This document shows, one piece after another, positions 33,056-40,967 of a stretch of DNA of 64,000 nt. The notes beneath the pieces were generated by a model. It did no database searches. It had not been told where the DNA came from and saw nothing but the letters and a program-made list of their open reading frames with translations. Positions within the stretch are counted from its first letter, which is position 1; every line of letters begins with the position of its first letter. The DNA is from Spirochaetales bacterium (GTDB taxonomy: Bacteria; Spirochaetota; Spirochaetia; UBA9216), in assembly GCA_016839055.1 (NCBI GenBank), contig JAEKNX010000004.1, positions 335,702 to 399,701 of the forward strand, read 5' to 3'. Made by a program: the position numbers and the translations under genes.

Positions 33056-33090
33056 CGGGAACAGAATACGGCTTAATGCATCTGTTCCCG
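33056..33090 (-). other. Intercistronic hairpin between binding protein and permease genes
   Basis: CGGGAACAGA (33056-33065) pairs perfectly with TCTGTTCCCG (33081-33090). It sits after the binding-protein gene and before MalF on the transcribed strand. No run of U follows, so it is more likely a 3' stabiliser than a terminator. Such hairpins commonly raise binding-protein mRNA over permease mRNA. Confidence 0.6.
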
Positions 33091-33114
33091 CTAGGTCAGT
33101 TAAAAACAGGATGC

Positions 33115-34446
33115 TTATTTAGGCCAGGACGCGTCTATTGTTTTTAGAGCTTCATCGAGTGTTTTCGCGCCGGAGACATAGGCTGTCATCTCTTTCCAGA
33201 ATGAGCCTGCGCCTACTGCGCCCGGCATCAGGTCTGAGCCGTCGAAGCGAACGCTTGTAGCATTCTGGATTACTTCAGCAACTTTTCGGTCAACCGCATT
33301 CGTGTACCAGCTGAGCTTTGAGTCCTTATGCGGGGAGATAGCTCCGCCTGCCTTTACCCATCCCTCTACAGAAGCACCGGTTGCAAAATACTGCATAGTC
33401 ATTCTAACTTCGGGCCTGTCGTTGAACATTGCGTAGATATCGCCGGCAACTAGTACCGGTTTCCCGTATGCCGTGTCGACAGTCGGGAGATAGAAGAAGT
33501 CATAATCAGTTCCGGCCACAAGATTGTCAGGGAAGAATGATGTTATAAAGTTACCCTGCTTGTGAAGCCATGCCTTTGGAGGACTCTCAAACATTACCTT
33601 GGGTGCGTCTCCGAAACTTGTTGTGGTTATGCTTTTGCGCCCGCCGTAAACCATGCCTTTTGCAAACCAGATAGATGCCATAGCGTCAATTGCTTTGCGT
33701 ACTTCCGGGCTATCGAATTTAAGTTCACCTGCAACCCATCTGTCATAGTTTTCCAGACTCGTTGTCCGGAGCATCATCTCTTCTACCCAGTCGGTGGCTG
33801 CCCATCCGGTAGCGGCTCCGGATTCAATTCCTACAGCCCAGGGACTGTCGCCGTCGGCGAGAATTGTTTTCTGCAGTTCAACGAGTTCTTTCCATGTTTT
33901 AGGAACCTTGTATCCGGCAGCATCAAATTCTTTCTTGTTGTACCATACAAGTGATTTGCCGTTTACTCTTCCCCAGATTCCGGCCATTATTTCGCCGTCG
34001 GGAGCCTTCATTGTGGCCATGTCGAGCCAGCTCTGAATGAAATTTGACTTAACCTTTCCCATGTCGAGGACCTTGTTCAGGTCAACAACATAGCCTTTTT
34101 CTACGAAGTTCTTAAGAAGTCCGGGCTGTGGAAAATCTACAATATCGGGAGCATTTCCGCCTTCTATGGAAATGCCGATTGATGCTTCAAATTCTTTTGA
34201 ACCTTCATACTGGATGTCGATTCCGGTCATCTTTTCAAATGATTTCACCGATTCTTCGAATTTGATGGCGTCGTTATCGGTGAACGGACCTGCCATCCTG
34301 ACAACCGTACCGCGCACTTCAGCGTATGGATCATCGGCGTCTTTTTCGGTTGCTGCTGGTGCAGGTTCTTCTTTTTTCTGACAGCCTGTCAGAGTGAAGG
34401 ATGCAATCAGCAGTACAGACAGTAGAATTAATAAGATTTTTTTCAT
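33115..34446 (-). CDS. Sugar ABC transporter substrate-binding lipoprotein
   Basis: 443 residues. A signal peptide ends in the lipobox FTLTGC (cleavage before C22), followed by a Glu/Ala-rich linker, so the protein is a lipid-anchored, MalE-type (cluster D) binding protein. It has the usual two-lobed segments such as GIWGRVNGKSLVWYNKK (about residue 155) and PKTWKEL. With the MalFG-like permeases and the GH13_18 phosphorylase it probably imports sucrose or a glucosyl compound. Start preceded by AAAGGAG. Confidence 0.9.
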   Translation of the reverse strand: MKKILLILLSVLLIASFTLTGCQKKEEPAPAATEKDADDPYAEVRGTVVRMAGPFTDNDAIKFEESVKSFEKMTGIDIQYEGSKEFEASIGISIEGGNAPDIVDFPQPGLLKNFVEKGYVVDLNKVLDMGKVKSNFIQSWLDMATMKAPDGEIMAGIWGRVNGKSLVWYNKKEFDAAGYKVPKTWKELVELQKTILADGDSPWAVGIESGAATGWAATDWVEEMMLRTTSLENYDRWVAGELKFDSPEVRKAIDAMASIWFAKGMVYGGRKSITTTSFGDAPKVMFESPPKAWLHKQGNFITSFFPDNLVAGTDYDFFYLPTVDTAYGKPVLVAGDIYAMFNDRPEVRMTMQYFATGASVEGWVKAGGAISPHKDSKLSWYTNAVDRKVAEVIQNATSVRFDGSDLMPGAVGAGSFWKEMTAYVSGAKTLDEALKTIDASWPK

Positions 34447-34489
34447 ATCAATCTCCTTTTTTACGGCTCTTTAGCCGTTGATTACTTTT

Positions 34490-35503
34490 TTAAGTAGTCG
34501 ACCTTTCTATCAGACTCACCTGAAGGTTGACCTTCTGAATTGTCTCAGCTTTTCCGGATAAACGCTCGAGCAGTAGACCGGCTGCAATTCGGCCTGAATC
34601 AGCAAGATGCTGAGAAATTGTCGATAGCTCCATCCAGTCAGCCGCGTCGATGTCGTCGAAGCCGAGGATGGCGAGCTCCTCAGGAACCTTTATTCCATGT
34701 TCCCTTGCTGCCTTGATGATACCAATAGCATGGAGGTCTGACATGGCAAAGACGGCTCTGGGGCATTTTCCTGTATCCAGGAAGGCGCTGAAGATCTTCT
34801 GGGCGTCTTCTACTCTTGTTTCAGATTCAAGAATGAATTGATCCTCCAGTTCGTATCCTTTTTGTGATAAGGTTTCACGATATCCCCTGAGCCTGACTTC
34901 TGAAGGATGACAGCTGTAGGGGATGTCCTTGATTTTATCTCCGAAGAATCCGCAGGGCAGATAATTTTTCTCAAGGAAGAGTTCCGCAGCCATCTGGCCT
35001 CCGCGATAGTCATCCGCGAGGACCCTGGAAAAGTTCTCATCATCAGATTCAATCATTACAACATTGAGTTCCGAGGCTTTTAAAATACGGTGCTGATCAG
35101 CTGTGAGATGTACCGACATTAGTATCAAACCGTCGATGCGGCGAGTGAAGGGGACTGACGTGAGGTATTCATCAAGCTGCTCAGGCGTCTCGATTGTGTA
35201 GACGATGACCTCGAAATTCTGTTCACGGAGCGGTGGAATTGTACCGCTTAAGCGTGTTGCAAAAGAAGGGGCAGGGAAAAAGGGGGTTAGAACTCCGATT
35301 CTGCCTACCGAGCGCCGCGCCCTGGTGCCTGCGTTCCCCTGCGGGATGTAGTCAAGTTTTTCCATTGCTTTGGCTATTCGGCTGCTGGTGGTATCTTTGA
35401 CATCACCAGGATTGTTAAGGAACCGGGATACAGTTGTTATGCTTACACCTGCTTCCTGAGCTACGTCATATATTGTCATTCTGTCATCATTGTTTTTTGC
35501 CAT
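34490..35503 (-). CDS. LacI-family transcriptional regulator
   Basis: 337 residues from ATG 35503 (MAKNNDDRMTIYDVAQ); a longer frame opens at 35542, but that would put the palindromic operator inside the gene. The HTH reads TIYDVAQEAGVSITTVSRFL, and the hinge helix includes NAGTRARRS. The sugar-binding domain follows to the end. It is the first gene of the sugar operon, 43 bases before the binding-protein gene. A small hairpin (ACGGCT/AGCCGT, 34463-34478) lies in that gap. Confidence 0.9.
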   Translation of the reverse strand: MAKNNDDRMTIYDVAQEAGVSITTVSRFLNNPGDVKDTTSSRIAKAMEKLDYIPQGNAGTRARRSVGRIGVLTPFFPAPSFATRLSGTIPPLREQNFEVIVYTIETPEQLDEYLTSVPFTRRIDGLILMSVHLTADQHRILKASELNVVMIESDDENFSRVLADDYRGGQMAAELFLEKNYLPCGFFGDKIKDIPYSCHPSEVRLRGYRETLSQKGYELEDQFILESETRVEDAQKIFSAFLDTGKCPRAVFAMSDLHAIGIIKAAREHGIKVPEELAILGFDDIDAADWMELSTISQHLADSGRIAAGLLLERLSGKAETIQKVNLQVSLIERSTT

Positions 35504-35526
35504 CTGCCCCAGCCTGAAAGAACTGT

Positions 35527-35542
35527 ATGAAAGTACTTTCAT
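35527..35542. promoter_or_regulatory. LacI-type palindromic operator
   Basis: ATGAAAGTACTTTCAT is a perfect 16-base palindrome 24 bases upstream of the lacI-like start. The central even symmetry suits a LacI-family dimer. A second copy with the same arms and AA centre (TGAAAG-AA-CTTTCA) lies at 35642-35655, about 115 bases away, so looping or cooperative binding is possible. Assignment to the adjacent regulator is inference from position. Confidence 0.55.
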
Positions 35543-35641
35543 ATAAATTCAGAATAACCCCGAAAAGTGGGAGTTGTCAAATGAAAAATATCAAAAACAT
35601 TCAATAAATATCTATAAAAGGATGAATGGGTTTGTAATTGA

Positions 35642-35655
35642 TGAAAGAACTTTCA
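35642..35655. promoter_or_regulatory. Second copy of the LacI-type operator
   Basis: TGAAAGAACTTTCA: arms identical to those of the 35527-35542 palindrome, with a two-base non-symmetric centre. It lies between the lacI-like promoter and the convergent ferritin terminator. Confidence 0.4.
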
Positions 35656-35657
35656 AG

Positions 35658-35693
35658 AAAAGCCGTCCCGGACGGCTGTCCGAAACGGCTTTT
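35658..35693 (-). terminator. Terminator after the ferritin gene
   Basis: AAAAGCCGT (35658-35666) pairs with ACGGCTTTT (35685-35693), and the loop contains a second helix CGGAC/GTCCG. On the minus strand, which carries the ferritin gene ending at 35720, the stem ends in a CTTTTC run. It is 27 bases past the stop codon. Confidence 0.65.
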
Positions 35694-35719
35694 AAATTTT
35701 CTAAAACACCGGAATGTTT

Positions 35720-36256
35720 TTATATAATAGGCTGGGCCAGGATTGTCGGAACAGCGGCGGGTGAGAGCGCACGAGACGCAAGCTCTTTATCCAGCATGAA
35801 AAGACCGTTAGAGTCAGTTTTGATTCTTTTGACCTTTGAGAGGATTTCATTTGCCGAATCTTCTTCCTCCACCTGCTCATCGACGTACCACATGAGAAAG
35901 CTTTCGGTAGCATAGTCTTCAAGCTTTCTTGATAGGGTAACGAGTTTGTTGATTCTACCGCTTATATATTCTTCATGCTTCACAACGGCCTCGAAGGCTT
36001 CGATATAAGAATTCCATTTTGTATCAGGTCCTTCAAGCGGCTTAAGTTCGGCTCGTCCGCCCCTGTCATTAAGAAAGTTGAAGAATTTCATAGCATGCAT
36101 GGTTTCTTCCATATATTGGCATCTCATCCAGTTTGAAAAACCGGGAAGATCTTCATCATCAAACCAGCTGGCCATGGAGAGGTAGAGATAAGCTGAAAAC
36201 ATCTCCGCCTGAATCTGATCATTGATAGCGTCCTGCATTTCGTTTTTTATACTCAT
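35720..36256 (-). CDS. Bacterial non-haem ferritin
   Basis: 178 residues from ATG 36256, preceded by AAGGAGC; the longer open frame to 36307 has no ribosome site. Ferroxidase-centre residues are visible in the four-helix bundle: E17-type in QIQAEMFSAYLY, E50/H53-type in MEETMHAMKFF, and later EEEDS. It stores iron as ferric oxide in a 24-mer and protects against Fenton chemistry. A strong terminator of another transcript lies about 80 bases upstream, so ferritin has its own promoter. Confidence 0.92.
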   Translation of the reverse strand: MSIKNEMQDAINDQIQAEMFSAYLYLSMASWFDDEDLPGFSNWMRCQYMEETMHAMKFFNFLNDRGGRAELKPLEGPDTKWNSYIEAFEAVVKHEEYISGRINKLVTLSRKLEDYATESFLMWYVDEQVEEEDSANEILSKVKRIKTDSNGLFMLDKELASRALSPAAVPTILAQPII

Positions 36257-36334
36257 TATATTGCTCCTTATTACTCTTTTAATAATATAATCAGAGCCGG
36301 CGAACATTGCAAGAAAATCTATATAGGACGGAAG

Positions 36335-36500
36335 AAAAAAGGCCCGCAGGCTTGTCTGCGGGCCGGAACGACGGAATTGATGCCGGCATTCCGATTATTC
36401 CTATGAAGAGCGGCTTTAAGCGCTCAGTGTCAAGTCGCCGCGCGGCGGAACTTTTTGATTACGCAAGGATCTAATAACAGGAGATCTAAGGCCATCATCT
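36335..36500 (-). ncRNA. Candidate structured small RNA with promoter and terminator
   Basis: On the minus strand TTCACG (36535-36530) and TATTAT (36512-36507) are spaced by exactly 17 bases, predicting a start near 36500. About 165 bases later a 9-bp GC stem (CGGCCCGCAG-type, 36341-36364) is followed by six U: a textbook terminator with no open frame before it. In between are three further helices: CGCCG/CGGCG flanked by AAGT/ACTT, GAGCG/CGCTC and CGGAAT/ATTCCG. I do not recognise the class; it is not tmRNA, SRP RNA or RNase P by size and motifs. Confidence 0.5.
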
Positions 36501-36659
36501 TGTCCTATAATATTTCACCGCCTTCCAAGCGTGAAATCATCGTGGGGGTTCTTTGGGGATTTCAGGTCATTGGATTTTTCTTTAAAATTAATAAAAACAT
36601 GTAGAATAATTCTAGTTTTGGCTTGTAGAATAAGATGAAGACGTTATTTGGGGGAATGC

Positions 36660-37568
36660 ATGATAGAAATTCAGAACGTAACGAAAAAGTACGGGAAGCT
36701 GGAAGCAGTTAAAGACCTTTCATTTTCCCTTAAGAGCGGAGAGACCTTCGGGCTTCTCGGTCCCAACGGGGCGGGAAAATCAACGACTATCCGGATGATA
36801 ATGAATATAATCAGGCCCGATTCAGGAAACATTCTGTTTAATGGGAAAGAGATTGCCGGGAAGGATACAGACCGGATTGGATACATGCCCGAGGAGCGGG
36901 GGCTGTACAAGAAGGTTCCGGTAGACGAGCTTCTAATCTTTCTTGCCGAGCTCAAGGGCATGCCGGCCGCGCAGGCTTCCAAAGCGATGGATCCGCTTCT
37001 TGAAATGTTTGATCTGTCCAAATGGAGGAAAAGCAAGACCGACAGCCTGTCAAAGGGAATGAGCCAGAAAATACAGTTTATCTCTACCATTCTTCATGAT
37101 CCTGATATTATAATTCTTGATGAACCCTTCTCCGGCCTGGATCCTGTAAGCGCTGATCTGATGTGCTCAATGATTACGCAGCTAAGGGACAGAGGGAAGA
37201 CGATTATTTTTTCAACTCACATAATGGATCATGCCGAGAAAATCTGTAACAAGATCTGCATAATGAAAGAAGGCAGGGTGAAAACTTCAGGAACCCTTTC
37301 TGAAGTCAAGAACAGGCATGGCCGGAATACCGTGGTCATCGATTTTGAGGGCAGCGCGGGATTTATAAAGGAGCTTCCCATGGTGGAAGATGTAGTACAG
37401 TGGCCGGGGTCATGCGAAGTCTCGCTGACTGATGACCCTGACGCGGGCTCAGGGCTTCTCAAGGCCGTCGTTGAAAAGCTCAAAATAAGACGGTATGAGC
37501 TTCAGCGACCCAGTCTTCACAAGATTTTTATTGATCTAGTCGGAGAAAAGGAGAATGGTGATGCGTAA
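36660..37568 (+). CDS. ABC-2 exporter ATP-binding protein (NatA-like)
   Basis: 302 residues from ATG 36660, with GGGGGA four to nine bases upstream. Walker A GPNGAGKSTTIRM, signature SLSKGMSQKIQF, Walker B IIILDEPFSGLDP and the switch histidine in STHIMDHAE are present. The C-terminal 90 residues are the extension typical of drug- and Na+-export ATPases. It overlaps the permease gene by eight bases. Substrate unknown; NatAB-type sodium or antibiotic export are the usual options. Confidence 0.88.
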   Translation: MIEIQNVTKKYGKLEAVKDLSFSLKSGETFGLLGPNGAGKSTTIRMIMNIIRPDSGNILFNGKEIAGKDTDRIGYMPEERGLYKKVPVDELLIFLAELKGMPAAQASKAMDPLLEMFDLSKWRKSKTDSLSKGMSQKIQFISTILHDPDIIILDEPFSGLDPVSADLMCSMITQLRDRGKTIIFSTHIMDHAEKICNKICIMKEGRVKTSGTLSEVKNRHGRNTVVIDFEGSAGFIKELPMVEDVVQWPGSCEVSLTDDPDAGSGLLKAVVEKLKIRRYELQRPSLHKIFIDLVGEKENGDA

Positions 37569-38793
37569 GCTTTTTGTTCTTATAAAATATAATTTCAGAA
37601 GAACCGCGGTGAAGAAGAGCTTTGTAGTTCTTACAATTCTCGGACCTTTTATAATAATTGCCATGTCCGTTCTCCCCGGTCTTCTCATGACCAGGAGTAT
37701 GGAATCGGTTACTGAGGCGGGTATTGCCGTTTACGGTGGAGATGATAAGGTCGCCGAGGCCCTGATTGCCTCCAGTCCTGATTTTCTTAATATGAGCAGG
37801 AGCCGCGACTTTGAAGAATCCAGAGATGCGTGTATGAAAGGCAGCCTCGACGGAGTCCTTCTTCTTCCTGAAGACAGTCTGAATGCTGAGTCCCTTATTT
37901 TCTATACAAGGAGCGGAAGTGATCTTGTAATGACCGAAACGGTTCGCAACACTGTCGGGCAGCTGATAACCGGAATGCGTGCCGCCGCGGAGGGGCTGGA
38001 TCCCGAGAGGATTGCCAGGATTACAACCTATCCTGCAATGAATATTGTTCAGCTTAAGAAGGGCGGGGATGACGCAGCCGGAGCTGACTTTGGAACAATA
38101 ATTTACACCGCTATAGCGTTTATAATGCTGCTGTATATGACTACTCTGCTCTACAGTCAGATGATAGGCCGGTCGGTCGTGACCGAGAAGACGAGTAAGA
38201 CGGTTGAAATTATGCTCTCATCTGTTAAGCCCGAGATTCTGATGATTGGTAAGATTCTCGGTATGGGGATAGCCGGAATTCTTCAGTACGGAATATGGAT
38301 AGCTGTCTCACTTCTTCTCATCAAGGTTGCCGGGCCCGCCTTCAATCTTGAGCTGCCTGCACTTCTGACAACTGATCTCCTCGGTTACCTGATTTTGTTT
38401 TTCCTGTTGTCATTCTTTCTTTACTCCGGGTTATATGCCGCCGTCGGAGCTCTTGCCGAGGATGAGCAGAGCCTCGGACAGCTTCAGATTCCTTTCATCA
38501 TACCCCAGGTGCTGCCTATGGTGATGATCTCCTATCTTGTGATGAATCCTGATTCTCCTGCAACGGTTTTTCTGTCATTTTTTCCGCTGACAGCCCCTAT
38601 GGTGATGTTCGTTAGAATCATTGTCGCACCGCCTGGTCTTCTTCATCTTCTGCTCTGTGTAGGAATTCTGCTTGTTTCAATCGGGGCGGTGTCGGTAGGC
38701 TCTGGGAAGATCTTCCGCCAGGCCATCCTCCGAACCGGGCAGAGCCTGTCTCTTAAGGAGGGTTTTAAGCTGCTTTTTGAGAAGAAGGACTAG
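37561..38793 (+). CDS. ABC-2 exporter permease (NatB-like)
   Basis: ATG 37561 has AAGGAG seven bases upstream, better than the in-frame ATG 37555 with spacing of one; 410 residues. One N-terminal transmembrane helix (about 20-42), a large extracytoplasmic domain of about 140 residues, then five or six helices in the C-terminal half. This is the layout of the COG1668/NatB group. Partner of the ATPase encoded just upstream. Confidence 0.85.
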   Translation: MRKLFVLIKYNFRRTAVKKSFVVLTILGPFIIIAMSVLPGLLMTRSMESVTEAGIAVYGGDDKVAEALIASSPDFLNMSRSRDFEESRDACMKGSLDGVLLLPEDSLNAESLIFYTRSGSDLVMTETVRNTVGQLITGMRAAAEGLDPERIARITTYPAMNIVQLKKGGDDAAGADFGTIIYTAIAFIMLLYMTTLLYSQMIGRSVVTEKTSKTVEIMLSSVKPEILMIGKILGMGIAGILQYGIWIAVSLLLIKVAGPAFNLELPALLTTDLLGYLILFFLLSFFLYSGLYAAVGALAEDEQSLGQLQIPFIIPQVLPMVMISYLVMNPDSPATVFLSFFPLTAPMVMFVRIIVAPPGLLHLLLCVGILLVSIGAVSVGSGKIFRQAILRTGQSLSLKEGFKLLFEKKD

Positions 38794-38812
38794 GGTGAGA
38801 TGTTCACCCTAG
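38790..38812 (+). terminator. Bidirectional stem between convergent genes
   Basis: CTAGGGTGA (38790-38798) pairs with TCACCCTAG (38804-38812), in the 26-base gap between the exporter and the secreted protein gene. No clear U run on either side, so termination is probable but not textbook. Confidence 0.5.
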
Positions 38813-38819
38813 CTATAAG

Positions 38820-39449
38820 TTAATAATCTATATCGTCGAGGGTGATAGTCAGGGTGTAGGTTGAGCAGAGATCCACGCCCCATTTTGTGTAGCTGTCACC
38901 CTCCTCATCAACTAGCCGGACATCAAAGCTGCAGTCATCACCATAGCCCGAAAAGGTTACATCGTAGGATTCGCCGGCAAGGAGAACCTCATCTTCGCCT
39001 AGAACATCCTCTTCCCAGTCATCGGAGTAGTCCGGGGAGAGGAATATATAATAAATATCGAATCCGGTATCGTTCAGGATGGTGAAATCCTGTACAGAGC
39101 CGACACTATCTCCGGTCGAAAGATCATCAATTGTAAGGACAACTTTTCCCTTCTCGCAGCTGTTAAAGTCCCATTTGATATATGAGTCATCATCTTCATC
39201 GATGGCCTGGATATCAAGAATGCAGGTGTCGCCCAAGCTGTCAAGAGATATTTTCACACTCTCCCCGTTCATGAGGACCTCATCACCTAAAAGATCTTCT
39301 CCCCAATCATCTGTAGAGTCTGGAGAGATGTTGAGGTAGTAAATATCATATCCAGTTTTATTTATGACGGTGATGCTTTCGGCTGCTACCGCGATAACAG
39401 AAACCGTAAATAGTAGCAGGAGTATAGCGCCCAATTTTTTTCTAATCAT
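38820..39449 (-). CDS. Secreted protein with two tandem acidic domains
   Basis: 209 residues. A Sec signal peptide (about 1-23, ending VAAES) is followed by two copies of a domain of about 85 residues. Both begin with I(T/L)-(V/L)-(I/L)-N-x-T-G-(Y/F)-DIYY and continue with SPD-x-(S/T)-DDW-x-ED. Both also contain C-(I/S)-(L/F)-D and SY-x-KW. The protein is very acidic (many Asp and Glu), so calcium or cation binding is possible. No known family recognised. Ribosome site AAAAGGAGC precedes ATG 39449. Confidence 0.75.
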   Translation of the reverse strand: MIRKKLGAILLLLFTVSVIAVAAESITVINKTGYDIYYLNISPDSTDDWGEDLLGDEVLMNGESVKISLDSLGDTCILDIQAIDEDDDSYIKWDFNSCEKGKVVLTIDDLSTGDSVGSVQDFTILNDTGFDIYYIFLSPDYSDDWEEDVLGEDEVLLAGESYDVTFSGYGDDCSFDVRLVDEEGDSYTKWGVDLCSTYTLTITLDDIDY

Positions 39450-39567
39450 TTTAGCTCCTTTTCTTTTAAATTTATTATAATGAGTATACTATTGAGAATC
39501 AAGTTAATGTTGTTGACAGTGCTATCAATATATGATAACAACTATATAAGAACAACAGAGGATGTGT

Positions 39568-39855
39568 ATGTTAACAATAACAGAGAAAGCTAAGGAAACC
39601 CTGAAAAATCTTCTTGCCGCCGATTCGACGAAGGTACTGAGACTTTTTTTTCAGGGTCATGGATGAGGCGGTCCCCATATGGAAATGGCTCTGGATGAGT
39701 CAAACGACAGCCTTACTACCCTCGATCTTGAGGGGTTTACATTTCAGTATGAAAAGCAGATTGAAAAGATGATTGAGAAATCAGTGATTGAACACACTAA
39801 AAGTTTCTGGGGTGAAGGTCTTGTGATTCGCACCTCGGGCGCAGGGGCCTGCTAG
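39568..39855 (+). CDS. HesB/IscA-like selenoprotein (in-frame UGA = Sec33)
   Basis: ATG 39568 is preceded by GAGG six bases upstream. The frame runs 95 codons to TAG 39853-39855 with a single TGA at codon 33 (39664-39666). Translation around it is QGHG-U-GGPHMEMALDE, and the protein ends RTSGAGAC. This matches the HesB-like selenoprotein family, in which Sec replaces the first cysteine of the A-type Fe-S carrier motif, while the C-terminal GAGAC keeps a thiol. Sequence conservation continues through the UGA, and a short stem CCAT/ATGG just downstream could be the bacterial SECIS. A conventional gene caller would report no gene here. Confidence 0.85.
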
Positions 39856-39890
39856 GCTTGCAGTAAAGTAGTGGTTTTAAATTGATTACA

Positions 39891-39930
39891 AACAGCCGAT
39901 TCCCGGTAATAGGAATCGGCTGTTTTTTTT
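39891..39930 (+). terminator. Rho-independent terminator of the selenoprotein gene
   Basis: AACAGCCGATTCC pairs perfectly with GGAATCGGCTGTT across an 8-base loop and is followed by eight T. It lies 35 bases after the TAG at 39855. Its presence supports the reading that a real transcript, and hence a real gene, precedes it. Confidence 0.92.
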
Positions 39931-40121
39931 GGCCTGAACATCATGGGCCGAGACGCAGGCGGAAATATTCATATGTTCCATCAGGGTGTCTGCGACCTAG
40001 TGATGAGGTTGGAGAAGGTTTATATATTAAACATTATCACTCGTAAAAGCCCCGGTTTTCCTGTACAATAATCGAAATACAGGAGCATTTTGTTTCTGAA
40101 AATTGTCTTCGGGGTTTATCA

Positions 40122-40967
40122 ATGTCTACCAGAGTAAATAAGTTAGTATCTCCTGTTGTGAAATGGGTTGGCGGTAAAAGGCAGTTAATAACGGAAATAG
40201 GGAAGTATCTTCCGGAAAAGTTGTCTTTGTATTATGAGCCCTTCATCGGCGGAGGAGCGGTTCTATTTCACTTGCAGCCTTCAAAGGCCGTTATTAATGA
40301 CACAAACAGTGAACTTGTAAATCTCTATAGAACAATAAAGACCCATCCAGATGAACTGATAGAGGATCTCAAGAAACATAGAAACGAGGAAGAATATTTC
40401 TATAAAATAAGAGAACTCGACAGGGATAAGTCTAAATATTCAGATTTATCTGATATCGAGCGCGCTTCAAGAGTGATCTTTCTGAATAAAACCTGTTATA
40501 ACGGTTTGTTCAGGGTCAACAGTGCCGGAGAGTTCAATACTCCATTCGGCAGATACAGAAATCCGAATATTGTAAATGATATTACAATAAGGGCAATCAG
40601 CAATTATTTTAATAAAAATGATGTCAGGATTTTGAATACAGACTTTGAAGCTTCTCTTGAAGGTATAAAAAAAGGCGCGTTTGTTTATTTTGATCCGCCA
40701 TACGATCCTGTCTCCTCCAGCGCGAATTTTACCGGCTATACAAAGGGCGGCTTCGGACGTGATGAGCAGATTCGGCTTAAAAATCTTTGTGACAGGCTCG
40801 ATGGGATGGGGGTTAGATTTCTGCTTTCAAATTCTGCGACTGATTTTATCAAAGATCTATATTCCGGGTATAACGAACTTGTTATAGTATCCGCCACACG
40901 CGCTGTAAACTCTAAGGCCGAAGGGCGGGGGGCCGTCGAGGAAGTCTTAGTCAGAAATTATGAGTAA
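40122..40967 (+). CDS. Dam-family DNA adenine methyltransferase
   Basis: 281 residues, D12 class (alpha-type) N6-adenine methylase. SAM motif YEPFIGGGAVLFHL near residue 35, catalytic FDPPYDP at about 190, and a target segment in between, as in M.MboI, M.DpnII and Dam. The family mostly modifies GATC, so GATC is the likely target (inference). The stop overlaps the start of the next gene by eight bases, the usual arrangement in type II systems. The pair is more AT-rich than its surroundings, suggesting acquisition by transfer. Confidence 0.92.
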   Translation: MSTRVNKLVSPVVKWVGGKRQLITEIGKYLPEKLSLYYEPFIGGGAVLFHLQPSKAVINDTNSELVNLYRTIKTHPDELIEDLKKHRNEEEYFYKIRELDRDKSKYSDLSDIERASRVIFLNKTCYNGLFRVNSAGEFNTPFGRYRNPNIVNDITIRAISNYFNKNDVRILNTDFEASLEGIKKGAFVYFDPPYDPVSSSANFTGYTKGGFGRDEQIRLKNLCDRLDGMGVRFLLSNSATDFIKDLYSGYNELVIVSATRAVNSKAEGRGAVEEVLVRNYE

